A stretch of DNA of 64,000 bases from Maniola hyperantus (taxonomy: Eukaryota; Arthropoda; Insecta; Lepidoptera; Nymphalidae). The notes beneath the pieces were generated by a model, which saw nothing but the letters and a program-made list of their open reading frames with translations, was not told the DNA's origin and did not search any database. Location of the stretch: contig NC_048536.1 in assembly GCF_902806685.2 (NCBI RefSeq), positions 1,984,001 to 2,048,000 on the forward strand, written 5' to 3'. Shown in pieces: positions 20,562 to 30,671 of the stretch (within the stretch, counting starts at the first letter, position 1; every line of letters begins with the position of its first letter). A program made the position numbers and the translations under genes.

Positions 20562-20848
20562 GGCAGTGGTCGCGCGCCGGCGAGAAAACGACTATCGGCG
20601 ATTTTCTCTCCCAAGAAACGCACAATAAATGTACATTCCCCGTGTAAACTAAAGAGATGCATATATCAAAAGTTGCTCTCTGACTGTTCACACTGCCAGC
20701 GACGACTCGCTTTACTAGTTTTGTCGCTGAGCAACGAGCTTTCATAAATAAACTCGCTCAGCGATATGCGTTCAGCGATGCTCGCTCGCTTGAAAACGTG
20801 TACAGGTTTCTACTCGTTTCTCGTTCATCGTCGGTGGTCGGACCACTA
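20562..20848. mobile_element. MITE, GGCAGTGGTC family
   Basis: Left end GGCAGTGGTCGCGC, right end GGTCGGACCACT; the interior carries CTCTCCCAAGAAACGCAC and ATGCTCGCTCGCTTG. Preceded by TTA. The right terminus is slightly eroded. A complete relative is at 27496-27924. Confidence 0.7.
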
Positions 20849-20949
20849 GCCCTGAACGATTAATCTAAGGTCTAAGCCAAAAATACGAGACAGGGAAGCC
20901 AGACGGATGATTAAAGTTAGCAGTTAGTTGATTGCTAATGAATTAACAG

Positions 20950-21065
20950 CCGCACTCAGAGTCGCTTAATCGTTACTTAAGTTTAGTTAAAACGAGACAC
21001 AGCTATATCTCTCACATAAATCTGTCTCGTTTTAACTCAATATTAAGTACGGCATTAACTCGTTA
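20950..21065. repeat. Hairpin element, relative of 49634-49770
   Basis: TTAGTTAAAACGAGACA pairs imperfectly with TGTCTCGTTTTAACTCAA around AGCTATATCTCTCACATAAA. The same core occurs inverted at about 49680-49725. Confidence 0.6.
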
Positions 21066-21229
21066 GTAAATTACAGTCGTTGAAAGTTTAATGTTGAAGT
21101 AGTTAATGTACATGGTAAGTAATTTAAAATTGAGATTTGTGACTAATCAAAATAATTATTATAATGACAATAATAATCAATACACATGAGTAAATGAAAT
21201 TTTAATACTATCTTTCATTTAATTGTAAA

Positions 21230-21457
21230 CTAGCTTATGCTCGCGACTTCGTCCGCGTGAACTACACAAATTTCAAACTCCTTTTTCACCCCCTTAGGGG
21301 TAAAATTTTCAAAAATCTTTTCTTATCGGATGCCTACGTCATAATAGCTATCTGCATGCCAAATTTCAGCCCGATCCGTCCAGTAGTTTGAGCTGTGCGT
21401 TGATAGATCAGTCAGTCAGTCAGTCAGTCAGTCACCTTTTCCTTTTATATATTTAGA
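21230..21457 (-). mobile_element. Helitron-like element H6, complete ends
   Basis: CTAGCTTATGCTCGCGAC through a long AGTCAGTC block to TATATATTTAGA, flanked by A and T. A good reference copy of family H. Confidence 0.85.
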
Positions 21458-21489
21458 TAACAAGCTAATGGGTTATAATTGTGATAAAT

Positions 21490-21670
21490 ATGTAGATATT
21501 TTAGCGTTTAAACTATCGTGAGTGATTTCCATTATATATACCTAAGCGCGGCGCGTGCGCGAATTGACTCCCTTGAAAAAGGACCCCGGATGGGTTCGAA
21601 ACTAGTCGGGCTAACGTCGACTAAACACGTGAGTAAAGCCGGGACAGATATTATATAATGTGTAGATAGT
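21490..21670 (+). mobile_element. Penelope-type fragment
   Basis: TTTAAACTATCGTGAGTGAT, then CCCGGATGGGTTCGAAACTA, GTCGGGCTAACGTCGACTA and ACACGTGAGTAAAGCCGGG. The GTCGAAAC-type block with flanking pairs is what I would expect from Penelope-like terminal regions, which are known to carry hammerhead ribozymes. No GIY-YIG or RT frame is present. A short related piece (TAAACACGTGAGTAAAGC) lies at about 35875. Confidence 0.5.
21568..21610 (+). ncRNA. Decayed hammerhead-ribozyme-like motif
   Basis: Stem I CCC (21570-21572) pairs with GGG (21608-21610). The core reads UUGAAAA where CUGANGA is required (C3 to U and G8 to A). Stem II GGACCC (21581-21586) pairs with GGGUUC (21592-21597), then GAAA, C, loop UA, G, and UC. 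The architecture is complete, but two catalytic residues are lost, so it is probably inactive. Confidence 0.45.
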
Positions 21671-22164
21671 ATAAATTGTACATAATTTTTAGTAATAGCA
21701 GGTTACGTCCTATAAAATCAATGCTTTATTTAACTGACTATAATTCATATTAAGATGTTTTAATCATGAAGTATTTTAGGACAATAATATACAACATAAT
21801 CATCAAATACACCAATAACACCATAAGATAAACAAGTCATCTAAAAATAAAATAATTACCGCGAAAGAGAAGATAAATGTAGTCGTACGGGTAATTTTGA
21901 AGTCATTAAACACGAACAAAAATGTATCGAGGTAGCCTCGACTCGAGGTATGACTTCAGAACGATTAGTTTTACTATCTGTTGTTAATTTACATAACAGT
22001 CGAAGCACAAACATTGCCTGTTTTACTTGAACTAACATTGATAAAGAATTTAATCTATTTTGATTATGTTATGAATCATAGACATAAATCTGGTGATAAT
22101 CGGTATAATGCAGGCAGGTGGTATCTTCACCATACCACCTACCAGATACAGATTCTTCACCATA
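21671..22164. other. Unassigned AT-rich DNA
   Basis: No gene or named repeat is recognised. Confidence 0.35.
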
Positions 22165-22478
22165 GAGTGTACTTCCCGTTGACCCAGAATTATGAAATTT
22201 GGCAGGCTTATAGCATAAGTAAAAGAATAAATCCGAAAACCGTCAATTTGTCACCGTTACATCACAAAAAAATTAAAATATGTTCATGAACAAATAATTA
22301 GTATTTTCAACTTTCAAAGTAAGAATACTATACCAAGCATTATCTGTACATTCTAAAACAGATTTTTATTTATTTTTAGGCTAAAATATTTTTTGATTTA
22401 CCGTAAAAATGTAGAAAAAATACGACTGTATTACGGAACGCGCGGTGCGCGAGTCTGACTCGCCCTTGGCCGGTTTTT
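22165..22478 (-). mobile_element. Terminal-hairpin family P, 3' truncated
   Basis: From TACTTCCCGTTGACCCAG through TCTAAAACAGATTTTTATTT to CTTGGCCGGTTTTT. The terminal hairpin and GTCTGTCT block are missing. Confidence 0.7.
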
Positions 22479-22540
22479 CATCTTAGACTGCATCATCTAG
22501 GACCAAATAAACTCGCAGTCAAGCTCAAACTTGTCATTGA

Positions 22541-23028
22541 ATGAAGAAAAGGATTTAGCAAATAATGTACTCAATCATTCTGTTCTAAGTCCTGCAAATT
22601 GCTAATGCGCGTGGCCACCTTTTTAGTGACGTCAGCACTAGACTGAAGTTTCGAGTTGATGGTACCTATATTTTTTATTTCGGCTGACTAATAACGTCAT
22701 TTAGATGTTAATGAGACATGGTTCCAGCGCAATAGCAATTTGCGGGACTTATGGCAAACATATATTTATACATCACTGGTTTTGCGCTTGACCGCGATCT
22801 CAGATGTCAAGTCACGCTGCAGGCTAAGTATCTATCAAGTAAATCATTTTATAGTTATGGTAATGCCGTTACAAAAAGAGCAGACATGCGGGAATGAGCT
22901 AATTGGCGATCTTGAACCAGATACTGTTATGGAATATTCTCTGGACTAGATATTAGAATAATTTGAAGGTCATATTTTCGCTACGAGAATATTTAGTTGG
23001 TTTCGTTAACAATAATTACTTTACATTA
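22541..23028. other. Unassigned DNA
   Basis: A short SINE A scrap (TTAGACTGCATCATCTAGG) lies just before it at about 22485. No gene is seen. Confidence 0.35.
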
Positions 23029-23248
23029 TCTAAATATATAAAACAAAAAGGTGACTGACCGACTGACTGATCTATCAACGCACAGCTCAAACTACTGGAC
23101 GGATCGGGCTAAAATTTGGCAGGCAGATAGCTATTATGACGTCGACATCAGCTAAATAAGGATTTTTGAAAATTCAACCCCTAAGGAGGTGAAATAGGGG
23201 TTTGAAATTTGTGTAGTCCACGCGGACGAAGTCTCGGACATAAGCTAG
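23029..23248 (+). mobile_element. Helitron-like element H7
   Basis: TCTAAATATATAAAAC at the 5' end and GGACATAAGCTAG at the 3' end. The 3' flank is G instead of T. Confidence 0.8.
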
Positions 23249-23326
23249 GCTATTATATTATTTATAATGTTAGTAACGTCTCACAATCTTTTTTCTAAGA
23301 GACTTTTGTTGAAAAAACTTCTGCCC

Positions 23327-23508
23327 AGCAAGCTACCTTGATACCAATCTTTATAAAGTTAGGTTCTACATCTAAGCTATTAAAAAAATAAAAGGTAGCA
23401 AAGGACAAACAGAGACACAGACACACTTTCCCATTCATTTATTCGTAGTGTTAAACTGTGGATGTTGATATAATACTGACAATGTAGTATGCAAGATCAA
23501 TAAAATTA
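23327..23508 (-). repeat. Empty-site copy of the host repeat at 20.1 kb
   Basis: Its reverse complement joins TTTGTCCTTTGCTACC to AATAGCTTAGATGTAGAACC through an uninterrupted T-run, where the copy at 20036-20556 holds a P element. It serves as an internal control for that insertion. Confidence 0.75.
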
Positions 23509-23587
23509 TATAAGTTAAAGACCCAAAAAACAGTTTGAAATTGATCTGAAACCCAACGTCTGCCTTCACAATTTTATGTAGCCCGCT

Positions 23588-23651
23588 ATTTCAAAATCAG
23601 GTCAACTCCGACATGCTGACAAGAGCGTAATAATTGACCTGATTCTGAAAT
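23588..23651. repeat. Short hairpin, 18-bp arms
   Basis: ATTTCAAAATCAGGTCAA (23588-23605) pairs with TTGACCTGATTCTGAAAT (23634-23651) with one mismatch. Possibly a tiny MITE. Confidence 0.5.
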
Positions 23652-23828
23652 TGAAAACGATTCTCGTATGTCAACATCAGCACGGCCTGAAAACTCCTGC
23701 CGCAAAAGGAAGAACTGAAATAACAACCACTCAATGTAAGAGGGGAAATAAGGGTCGTCCCTTAGAATAATAACCCGTTGAACCACTCAAACGTACATAC
23801 GGTCGAATAAACTTCTGAAGAATATAAA

Positions 23829-24096
23829 TAAAATCAGTCAAGTGCGAGTCGGACTCTCGCAGGAAGCGTTCCGTACCACCGTAGAAGAAATAACACTTTT
23901 GATTTTTATAAATTTTCATGGCGGCAATTTTGAAATTTTGAGTATTTGTTGGCAATAGAAATTACACATTCTGTGTAAATTTCAGGTCACTAGTTATGGT
24001 TCACGAGATACAACCCGCTGACAGACAGATGGATGGACGGAAAGCGGAGTCTTAGCAATAGAGTCCCATTGCGCACTTCGGGAATAGAGGCCTAAA
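23829..24096 (+). repeat. Diverged P-superfamily repeat, second subfamily
   Basis: Starts AGTCAAGTGCGAGTCGGACT and contains ACGAGATACAACCCGCTGAC, AGACAGATGGATGGACGG, AGCGGAGTCTTAGCAATAG and a decayed terminal hairpin ending CCTAAAAAG. It shares the 5' end and terminal layout with family P but has a different body. Confidence 0.6.
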
Positions 24097-24340
24097 AAGC
24101 AAAATTGCCCATGTCTGACATAAAAACTAACAAATAAGGCTTTAATTATTTTTGTTTATCTATTTTGAATAAATCATTAGACTTTGGGTTTTGTGATTCT
24201 GTAGTAGAAAGAAAGAATTAAGAATTAGTTAATCAGTTATTTTTGGAAAAAGATATTTTTCATCTCTCTCTCCATAAAAATGAAAATTAGCAATTAAGGC
24301 TATCATGTCAAAAACTGCCTAGTTATACACTAGTCGGTGT

Positions 24341-24665
24341 TGGTTTGTTTTTCGTTCGCAATTGCAATTTTGCAATTGTGCATTGTAAGGTCTATATCTC
24401 CTGAGGATGCTCCGGTGTCGGGGCGAAACGTGTGTCGAGTGTGTTTGGGATTTGTGTGGTGCTGCGTGGTGGTGGTGGTGCGTATTGCTTGCCGAGTGAC
24501 TGCTTTTCCTGCATGGTTAGCAGTGGGAGGGCGAGCGGTGCATTTCGCATGCTGCATGTTGCATCATACAGATTCGACCTGTTTCAGCGGATTACAGCAA
24601 ATTAAGCTTTTGGTTCATTGTATATCATGGACTTCCGCAAAGTAACGCCTGCTTCTATACAACAT
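24341..24665 (+). mobile_element. Penelope-type fragment with ribozyme-like motif
   Basis: Contains the hammerhead-like core at 24398-24439, then GTGTTTGGGATTTGTGTGGT, a GGTGGTGGTGG stretch, GATTCGACCTGTTTCAGCGG and TTGTATATCATGGACTTCCG. Open frames here are composition artefacts. Assignment to Penelope-like elements rests on the ribozyme architecture, not on protein similarity. Confidence 0.45.
24398..24439 (+). ncRNA. Hammerhead-ribozyme-like motif with intact core
   Basis: Stem I CUC (24398-24400) pairs with GAG (24437-24439). Core CUGAGGA (24401-24407) fits CUGANGA. One bulged U, then stem II GCUCC (24409-24413) pairs with GGGGC (24420-24424). GAAA (24425-24428) completes the core. Stem III is two base pairs (A-U, C-G) closed by the loop GUGU, and GUC ends at 24436, the predicted cleavage site. 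This matches the minimal type I hammerheads described in Penelope-like retroelements. Stem I beyond three pairs is weak, and activity may need a dimer. Confidence 0.55.
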
Positions 24666-26733
24666 CCAAAATATCTAAATTATCTTGAAATGTGATGGAA
24701 TGAAGTTGATTAAATAAGACCAGATTCAAAACAAGTTATCCAAAATCATAAAGACAGCACAGAAGCAGCATTGGCAAATGTTCTAATCCCGTTACGAGAA
24801 AATGTTATCACAGCCAAATTAATTGCAGATCAACTTGTTCTTGGCCTTATTAATAATCAAGATCATGTATCAAATTTTCTACGCCTTTTATTGATTATGC
24901 TAATAGGTGTTAATTTTAATGAGACTACAACGCAGCGTACCTTTTTACACAATACAACTTGTCGAAGGTCATGTAGCCTTGGTGAAAATAACGAAAAATA
25001 TTTGCTTCAGATTTTGCTGTTGCATAAATTATTTTAAAATAATAATTGAAAAAAAATTGAAATGGTTGATGGTATCCTTCGATTTCATTTTATGGTTAAA
25101 TTTCGCAATCGCAATTTCACAAGCTTGCTCTTAACTAATACAGCGTCGAAACTAGATTATTTATCGATGAACTTCTATCAAATTATAAATGTGTCACTTT
25201 ATCACATAAATCTACCTATTTGAATTTAGAAATATCTAGAATTTGAGGATTATAATAATTTACGACTTATCTTTATATTATTATATTATCTTATTGGAAT
25301 GCTTAATGTAATTCGTTTAATAGGTTTAATACACACCAAATATGGTAACGGAAAAACCATATTTGTCGTGGGTTACCATAGTGAAATGATGGATGCAACT
25401 GCAATAAATAAGTAGGTTTAACTGGGATCTCCCGGCAATGCTACCGTATCACGTTTACTAAACACACACTTTGTTTTAAAACTATGAGTATAACACAGTT
25501 TTAAGAGTAGTTTTACCGTTTTCGCGATTTGTAAGTAAAGAAAGCGCGATCAGTGTGACTATTTTTGGGTGGAGCAAAACACACGTCCGCTTCGTACGCG
25601 GTCACGCGCGTTACTGAATTATTGGCAGTGCAACCGCAGAATTACAGTTTGATTTAGGGCTGGTGCCACTTGATAGAATCAAGTTGCAGTTTCTGCAATG
25701 GGGGGTGAAACGCAGACTCCTAAAGACTTCTTGAACTAACTTCATAAGCCTAAAGATCCAATAAGATCTTCGCAATCAACAGATCTGATGGAAAAGAGAC
25801 ATCTTAACATAATTTTGCACGACATTAGATAATTTAATCATAATAAATAGAATAGACCAAGCAAGATTTTGTAATAATAAATCAATGACCGTCGCCCGGA
25901 TGACTAGTTTTTTCGCTAAATGATTTTAGATATTTTACATAAAAAGGTTTTGAGATGAGTAGACATAACATCAGTTAAATTGTTATTATAGTATGTATTG
26001 CAATAAATGTTTTAGAAAGTTGTCACTTATTTTATTGATTTATGCTCTACTATAAAGCGACTATAAGGTCTGTAATAAATCAATACTTATCGTTTTCGCA
26101 CCAAAATAAATTCTTTATACATTCTGACACTAGACCCCGAGTTCCTAATGATGAAAAAGGGAAAACCAATGTACGAGTAAGAACATAAACTTTGGACAAA
26201 AATAATTTAACAGTCAACGACCTCTATTAACGGAGAAGCTAAAATTAGATATATTTAGTTAGCTAACCACCAACCCTGATGAAGAGTGAAATTAGTTTCC
26301 TATCGCACGAGCTCGCTAGAACTTTTTGCTGTCATAGAGTTGAACTGGTGGTCAGGTCAAGGTTTTTATGAAGCACATGAATAAGCACGAGCCTCGGATA
26401 TCAATGCACGAGGCAAATTCGAGAAATCTCAGCTGTTTACTTATTGTGTTGATAAGTTGAGCGCAGTTGATAAAGTTATTTATGAGCGTGTTTAATAATA
26501 TAAGAAGAATAATTTAAAAAAATCACGATTCTTATTTATTTTTGCCATAAACGTCGCGCTGTAAGGAAGGTGAATAATGACGTCACAATTCGTAAACGAC
26601 AATTCTTTGCAATTTTTTAACATAAAAAATAAAGAGTAATTTCTGGAGAAAATATTTTTGTCAAAAATTGAAAAATATTTGTCGTGTACGCCATGTGACG
26701 TTATAAATCGCTTTTCGTACAACGTGGCGATGT
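24666..26733. other. Long AT-rich stretch without recognised features
   Basis: About 2 kb with only short unsupported frames. A frame at 24771-25037 (VLIPLRENVITAKLIADQLV) reads somewhat protein-like but has no recognisable domain and ends in low complexity. A CpG-richer patch lies at about 25540-25640. I see no repeat family. Confidence 0.45.
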
Positions 26734-27152
26734 AAAAAAACCGGCCAAGTGCGAGTCAGGTTCGCACAATGAGGGTTACGTACTACAGTCGTATTTTTCG
26801 ACATTTTGCACGATAATTCAAAAACTATGATGCATAAATATAAATAAAAATCTGTTTTAGAATGTACAGGTGAAGACCTTTCATATAATACCCCAGTTGA
26901 TATAGTCACTCACTTCGAAAGTTGAAAATACTAATTATTAGTTTATGACCACAATTTAATTTTTTTTGTGTGATCTAACCCTAAATTCACGGTTTTCAGA
27001 TTTTTCCCCAAATGTCAGCTATAAGACCCACCTTCCTGCCAAATTTCATGATTCTAGGTCAACGGGAAGTACCCTGTAGGTTTCTTGACAGACAGACGGA
27101 CAACAAAGTGATCCTATAAGGGTTCCGTTTTTGAGGTACGGAACCCTAAAAA
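26734..27152 (+). mobile_element. Terminal-hairpin family P, full length
   Basis: AAAAAACCGGCCAAGTGCGAG to GGTACGGAACCCTAAAAA. The hairpin loop is 8 bases shorter than in 2992-3410, but the GGGTTCCGT/ACGGAACCC stem is kept. Non-coding. Confidence 0.8.
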
Positions 27153-27495
27153 TGAATAAAAATAATGATTTTTTAAATTAATTCTAGCCCTATAAACTAG
27201 CGCAATCCAAAAAATCACCTCATTTTATTACTACAGCCACTACCCTACTGCACTTCGGCTTTCAGCCGTAACATACTCGTATCTAAATGCGTCCATATAC
27301 CGTGACGGATCAATGGCCGACTGACTTCATAAGCCAAACAGTCAATACATGTTAATGTAGTCGATTATTCAAATAGCCTGGCATTTGATCCGACGTCGAA
27401 TGCATGTCTAAGTAGGGAAAACGCACATTTTCCATGTATGCCAAATGGTAGCGATTTGACTATCGATTGATCAGACTGATGACCTTTAGATTTTA
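27153..27495. other. Unassigned DNA
   Basis: No gene or named repeat is seen. Confidence 0.35.
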
Positions 27496-27924
27496 GGCAG
27501 TGGTCCGACCGCCGGCGAGAAAACGACTAACTATCGGCAATTTTCTCTCTCAAGAAACGCACAATAAATGTACATTCCGTGTAAACGAAAGAGATGCATA
27601 TATCAATAGTTGCTCTCTGACTGTTCACACTGCCGGCGACGATTCGCTTTACTAGTTTTTGAGCGAGTTTATTTTTGAGCGCTCAGCGATATTCGTTCAG
27701 CGATGCTCGCTCGCTCGAACACGTGTAACGCGCGCGCAGGTTTGAACAGAACTGGGCGGCCGCGGGCGAATGGCGCGAGTAATCGCTCGTTGCAGTTGCA
27801 CACTCGCTTATAGCCCGGCGACAAAACTATCGAAACTACACACTCGCTTCCCGCTGATCGCCAACTCGTTTAAGTTTCTAGTTCTACTCGTTTCTCGTTC
27901 ATCGTTGGCGGTCGGACCACTGCC
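27496..27924. mobile_element. MITE with 18-bp TIRs and TTA target sites
   Basis: GGCAGTGGTCCGACCGCC at the left is the exact complement of the right end, with TTA directly outside both ends. A 3-bp TTA duplication suggests PIF/Harbinger-type mobilisation. GC-rich non-coding interior with repeated CGCTCGCTCG motifs. Confidence 0.75.
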
Positions 27925-28029
27925 TTAGGCGTAGATTTTCCAATGATGTATGGGAATTGGGAACAGAATGGATATATTCTATGGGTACGTTTATGATCAT
28001 AATACTGTCTATTCTTTGAATTGATTGTT

Positions 28030-28342
28030 GTGACGGCTCTTTCAATGCAGATTGACGACCGACGACGAGTGGGAGGTCCCGGGTTCGATTTCCGGCGGGG
28101 GTCTGGAATTTTATGATTTCTAAATTTCTGGTCAGATCTGGTGAGAGGTTTTGCCGGTAGGGTGGCAACCACGTGCCGCCAAGCGATTTAGCGTTCCAGT
28201 ACGATGCCGTGTAGAAACCGAAAGGTAATAAAAACTGCCATACCCCTTCCAGGTTAGCCCGCTTCCATCTTAGACTGCATCATCACTTACCAGGTGAGAT
28301 TTCAGGCAAGGGCTAATTTGTATCTGAATAATAATAAAAAAA
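28030..28342 (+). mobile_element. tRNA-headed SINE A
   Basis: A B-box-like GGGTTCGATTTCC at about 28081 is followed by the SINE body (GGAATTTTATGATTTCTAAA, GTGCCGCCAAGCGATTTAGC, GCCATACCCCTTCCAGGTTA, TTAGACTGCATCATCACTTA) and an A-rich tail after GTATCTGAATAATAAT. The A box is decayed. Non-coding, mobilised by LINE machinery in related families. Confidence 0.75.
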
Positions 28343-28472
28343 TATAATATATAGGTAACAAGGTACTTAAGTTCGGTTTACGTTCGTTTTTGATAACACT
28401 TATAATTAATTCGTTCAGTATCGCGAATATTCGGGAAAACTGTATGTCGTGAACTATATGGGCGTCTGCCTC

Positions 28473-28798
28473 GTGGCCTTCCTGCCAACTCTTGACATGA
28501 CCTACGTGGCATTCCTGCCAACTCTTGACATGACCTACGTGGCCTTCCTGCCAACTCTTGACATGACCTACGTGGCCTTCCTGCCAACTCTTGACATGAC
28601 CTACGTGGCCTTCCTGCCAACTCTTAACATGACCTACGTGGCCTTCCTGCCAACTCTTGACATGACCTACGTGGCCTTCCTGCCAACTCTTGACAGGACC
28701 TACGTGGCCTTCCTGCCAATTCTTGACATGACCTACGTGGCCTTCCTGCCAACTCTTGACATGACCTACGTGGCCTTCCTGCCAACTCTTGACATGAC
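28473..28798. repeat. 33-bp minisatellite, about 10 units
   Basis: Units begin at 28473, 28506, 28539, 28572, 28605, 28638, 28671, 28704, 28737 and 28770 (GTGGCCTTCCTGCC, then AACTCTTGACATGACCTAC), with only scattered substitutions. The period is a multiple of three, so long frames exist on both strands: plus repeats VAFLPTLDMTY, minus repeats HVKSWQEGHVG within 28302-28910. Either could be coding, but neither has a domain, signal peptide or supporting flank. Confidence 0.9.
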
Positions 28799-28904
28799 GG
28801 CACCGAAATGCTCGTGGACAGCTAGCGTAACTGTGAATATCTAAACTGCGACATAAAGTAGAGTCATGGCGCGTATACAAATGATTTATTATTACAGTTG
28901 TCCG

Positions 28905-28990
28905 GCACAACCTGCGCCGCCCGGAATCGAACGGCGGACCACTTCTCTGACCAGCTCAACTTACGTAACGCAGGGTTACCGAGTGTCGGA
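28905..28990 (-). repeat. tRNA-like SINE head
   Basis: Minus-strand TTGAGCTGGTCAGAGAAG (A-box-like) and CCGTTCGATTCCGGGCGG (B box). No body or tail is recognised. Confidence 0.4.
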
Positions 28991-29142
28991 AGTGGTCACT
29001 CGTCAGATGTTTTAGTGAAATATTGTACTACAGTTGGACATATTTTGTGACACCAAGAGTAATGTTAAAAGGCCTGTACATATTCGCCCAACCTTGTCGG
29101 CGACCGTAGGTTTTTTTTTCACTATAGGCACACTTGAGCATA

Positions 29143-29316
29143 ATCAGCCCCCCAATTGTGTAAGAATAACCATTTCATCGTTATCGTAATCTTCAAGAAA
29201 TTCTGCTCTTTGATTGGCTGTGAAAAAATTTAAACAGCGAATCAACCAATCAAAGGGCAGAATTTGTTGACGATTACGATAACGATGAAATCGTCTTACA
29301 CAATTGGGGGGCTGAT
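29143..29316. mobile_element. Hairpin MITE with long inverted repeats
   Basis: ATCAGCCCCCCAATTGTGTA and TACACAATTGGGGGGCTGAT are perfect ends; the arms continue through ATTTCATCGTTATCGTAATC and CTTTGATTGG, so almost the whole element folds back. Non-coding. Confidence 0.75.
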
Positions 29317-29340
29317 GTAAAGTGATGAAATGGTCTAATC

Positions 29341-29495
29341 TGGGACGCCTAGAAGATGCCTATTCACTATTAAAATTTTATTGGTAGGAAACACATCTGT
29401 GTTTCCTACCAATAAAAGCGGAAAGAGTATTCTAAACCTTAGCCAAGCATAGTATGAGAAAAGATGGATGACGCAAAAGGAAGGTATAAGAAGCG
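29341..29495 (-). repeat. LINE C-terminal fragment with internal palindrome
   Basis: Minus-strand residues VNRHLLG and YYAWLRFRILF match the family of the LINE at 18975-19396. Between them lies a perfect palindrome at 29377-29414 (TTATTGGTAGGAAACACA, its complement, and a 2-nt centre) in place of the expected coding sequence. Confidence 0.6.
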
Positions 29496-29539
29496 ATCGG
29501 GGAGGCCCCGCACACGAGCATAGCCTCCGCGCTAACCAG

Positions 29540-29716
29540 TAGGGCGATTGTCTAAAACCTGCATCAATCATTATTACCATCTCAATTGTTCTGATTGGCT
29601 AAATTTGTGCGATTCTTGTTGCAACAATGCATTGTGGCCAATAGTGAGCGAGCATTAACCAATCAGAGATGATTGCGATCGTGACATTGTAGCTGTCAAA
29701 CAACCGCGGTAGGGCC
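29540..29716 (+). mobile_element. MITE monomer, AGGGCGATTGTC family
   Basis: TAGGGCGATTGTCTAAAACC through CTCAATTGTTCTGATTGGC and GATTGCGATCGTGACATTG to CCGCGGTAGGGC. Same family as the inverted dimer at 17855-18211. Confidence 0.75.
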
Positions 29717-30313
29717 ACAGGTGCGGGCGAGCGGGGGTGAAGTGCGGGGCGTCCCCCCGACTACTAACCACATAAACAAGTACATAGTGTAGTGTGAGAA
29801 AGGACAAATGTTGCGGTGCGTTGGCCACCGAAGGGATTTTAGTAGGTAAAAATCCTACATAACCCCGATTTCCCCCGCAGGATGTCGGGTATATTTCTCC
29901 CATCATAAAAAGGCCCCCAGAAGTTTTCCCGAACGGCATGACAGCCCTGATTACATAGATACATTAACGATCACGTCATGGTGTGTTAATGCAGACTATA
30001 GTGTACAGTGCAAGGCGTAATTTTCAGTAGTTCAATGGTTCCGCATCTTTTCCGTGGGCGGCGAGTGCCGTTCAAACAGCGAGTCGCAACGACACGCGAA
30101 TTATTATGCGACTCTAGTACAGTTCACGACAGTTATGAAACTTGTATAGTTCCCGGCAGTTAAACAGTCGCGTCTGATCTACGAAGCGAGTGCGAGCTGT
30201 ACGGATCACACTAATGCACTATAGAATCTAACTCTGTAGCCTAGATATTCCGCGGTGCGCGGAATGGGACGTCGCGACTCGTGTGTCGCCTCCGACATTT
30301 ACCTTCTTGTTTA
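29717..30313. other. CpG-rich unassigned DNA
   Basis: About 29717-29940 looks like an unidentified dispersed repeat (CCCCGATTTCCCCCGCAGG). About 30010-30300 is CpG-rich and non-repetitive in this window, with a TTCAGT initiator-like site near 30030, but I can show no exon. Confidence 0.35.
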
Positions 30314-30671
30314 AGGTAAACGCACGCTTATCTGAGCCGAACGCGTCGAACGAAACGAATTTTAGAATTCTGTATATGACATGTCATAAACACACGCACA
30401 CTTCTCCGCGTCGAATCGTCCGAATCTGCAAGAACCCCAGAAATCCTAGATTCGGCGCGGTTTATGCGGTCGACTCGGCTTATGCGCTTGCATTCTATCA
30501 GTTGCGTACGACAGAGCAACGCGCGAGTACTATTTCTTCATTGTTTTATAAAATGAGTGATTCCAATTTGAGTCGATTCTTTCGGCGCGGTCGATTCTTC
30601 TGGTGAGGATGTGTACGCGCTGGACTTCGATTCGTTCGACGCGTTCGGCTCTGATAAGTGTGCGTTCACCT
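30314..30671. mobile_element. MITE with TTA target sites, AGGTRAACGCAC family
   Basis: Left end AGGTAAACGCACGCTTATCT and GAGCCGAACGCGTCGAACGA; the right end is the near-exact complement (AGGTGAACGCACACTTATCA). TTA lies outside both ends (30311-30313, 30672-30674). 358 bp, PIF/Harbinger-like. The open frame across it is fortuitous. Confidence 0.75.

Noticed and set aside
24337..24645. 102-residue plus-strand cysteine-rich frame that looks like a membrane peptide
   Set aside because: It runs through the ribozyme-like motif and GGTGGTGG tract of a Penelope-type repeat; hydrophobicity is a by-product of GT-rich sequence.
28302..28910. 202-residue minus-strand and 131-residue plus-strand repeat proteins
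   Set aside because: Both arise from the same 33-bp minisatellite, whose period is a multiple of three; no start context, domain or flanking exon supports either.
30010..30300. CpG-rich patch as a host promoter
   Set aside because: Only an initiator-like TTCAGT was found, with no downstream element, exon or splice donor.
30283..30606. 107-residue plus-strand open frame
   Set aside because: It lies almost wholly inside a MITE with defined TIRs and TTA target sites.
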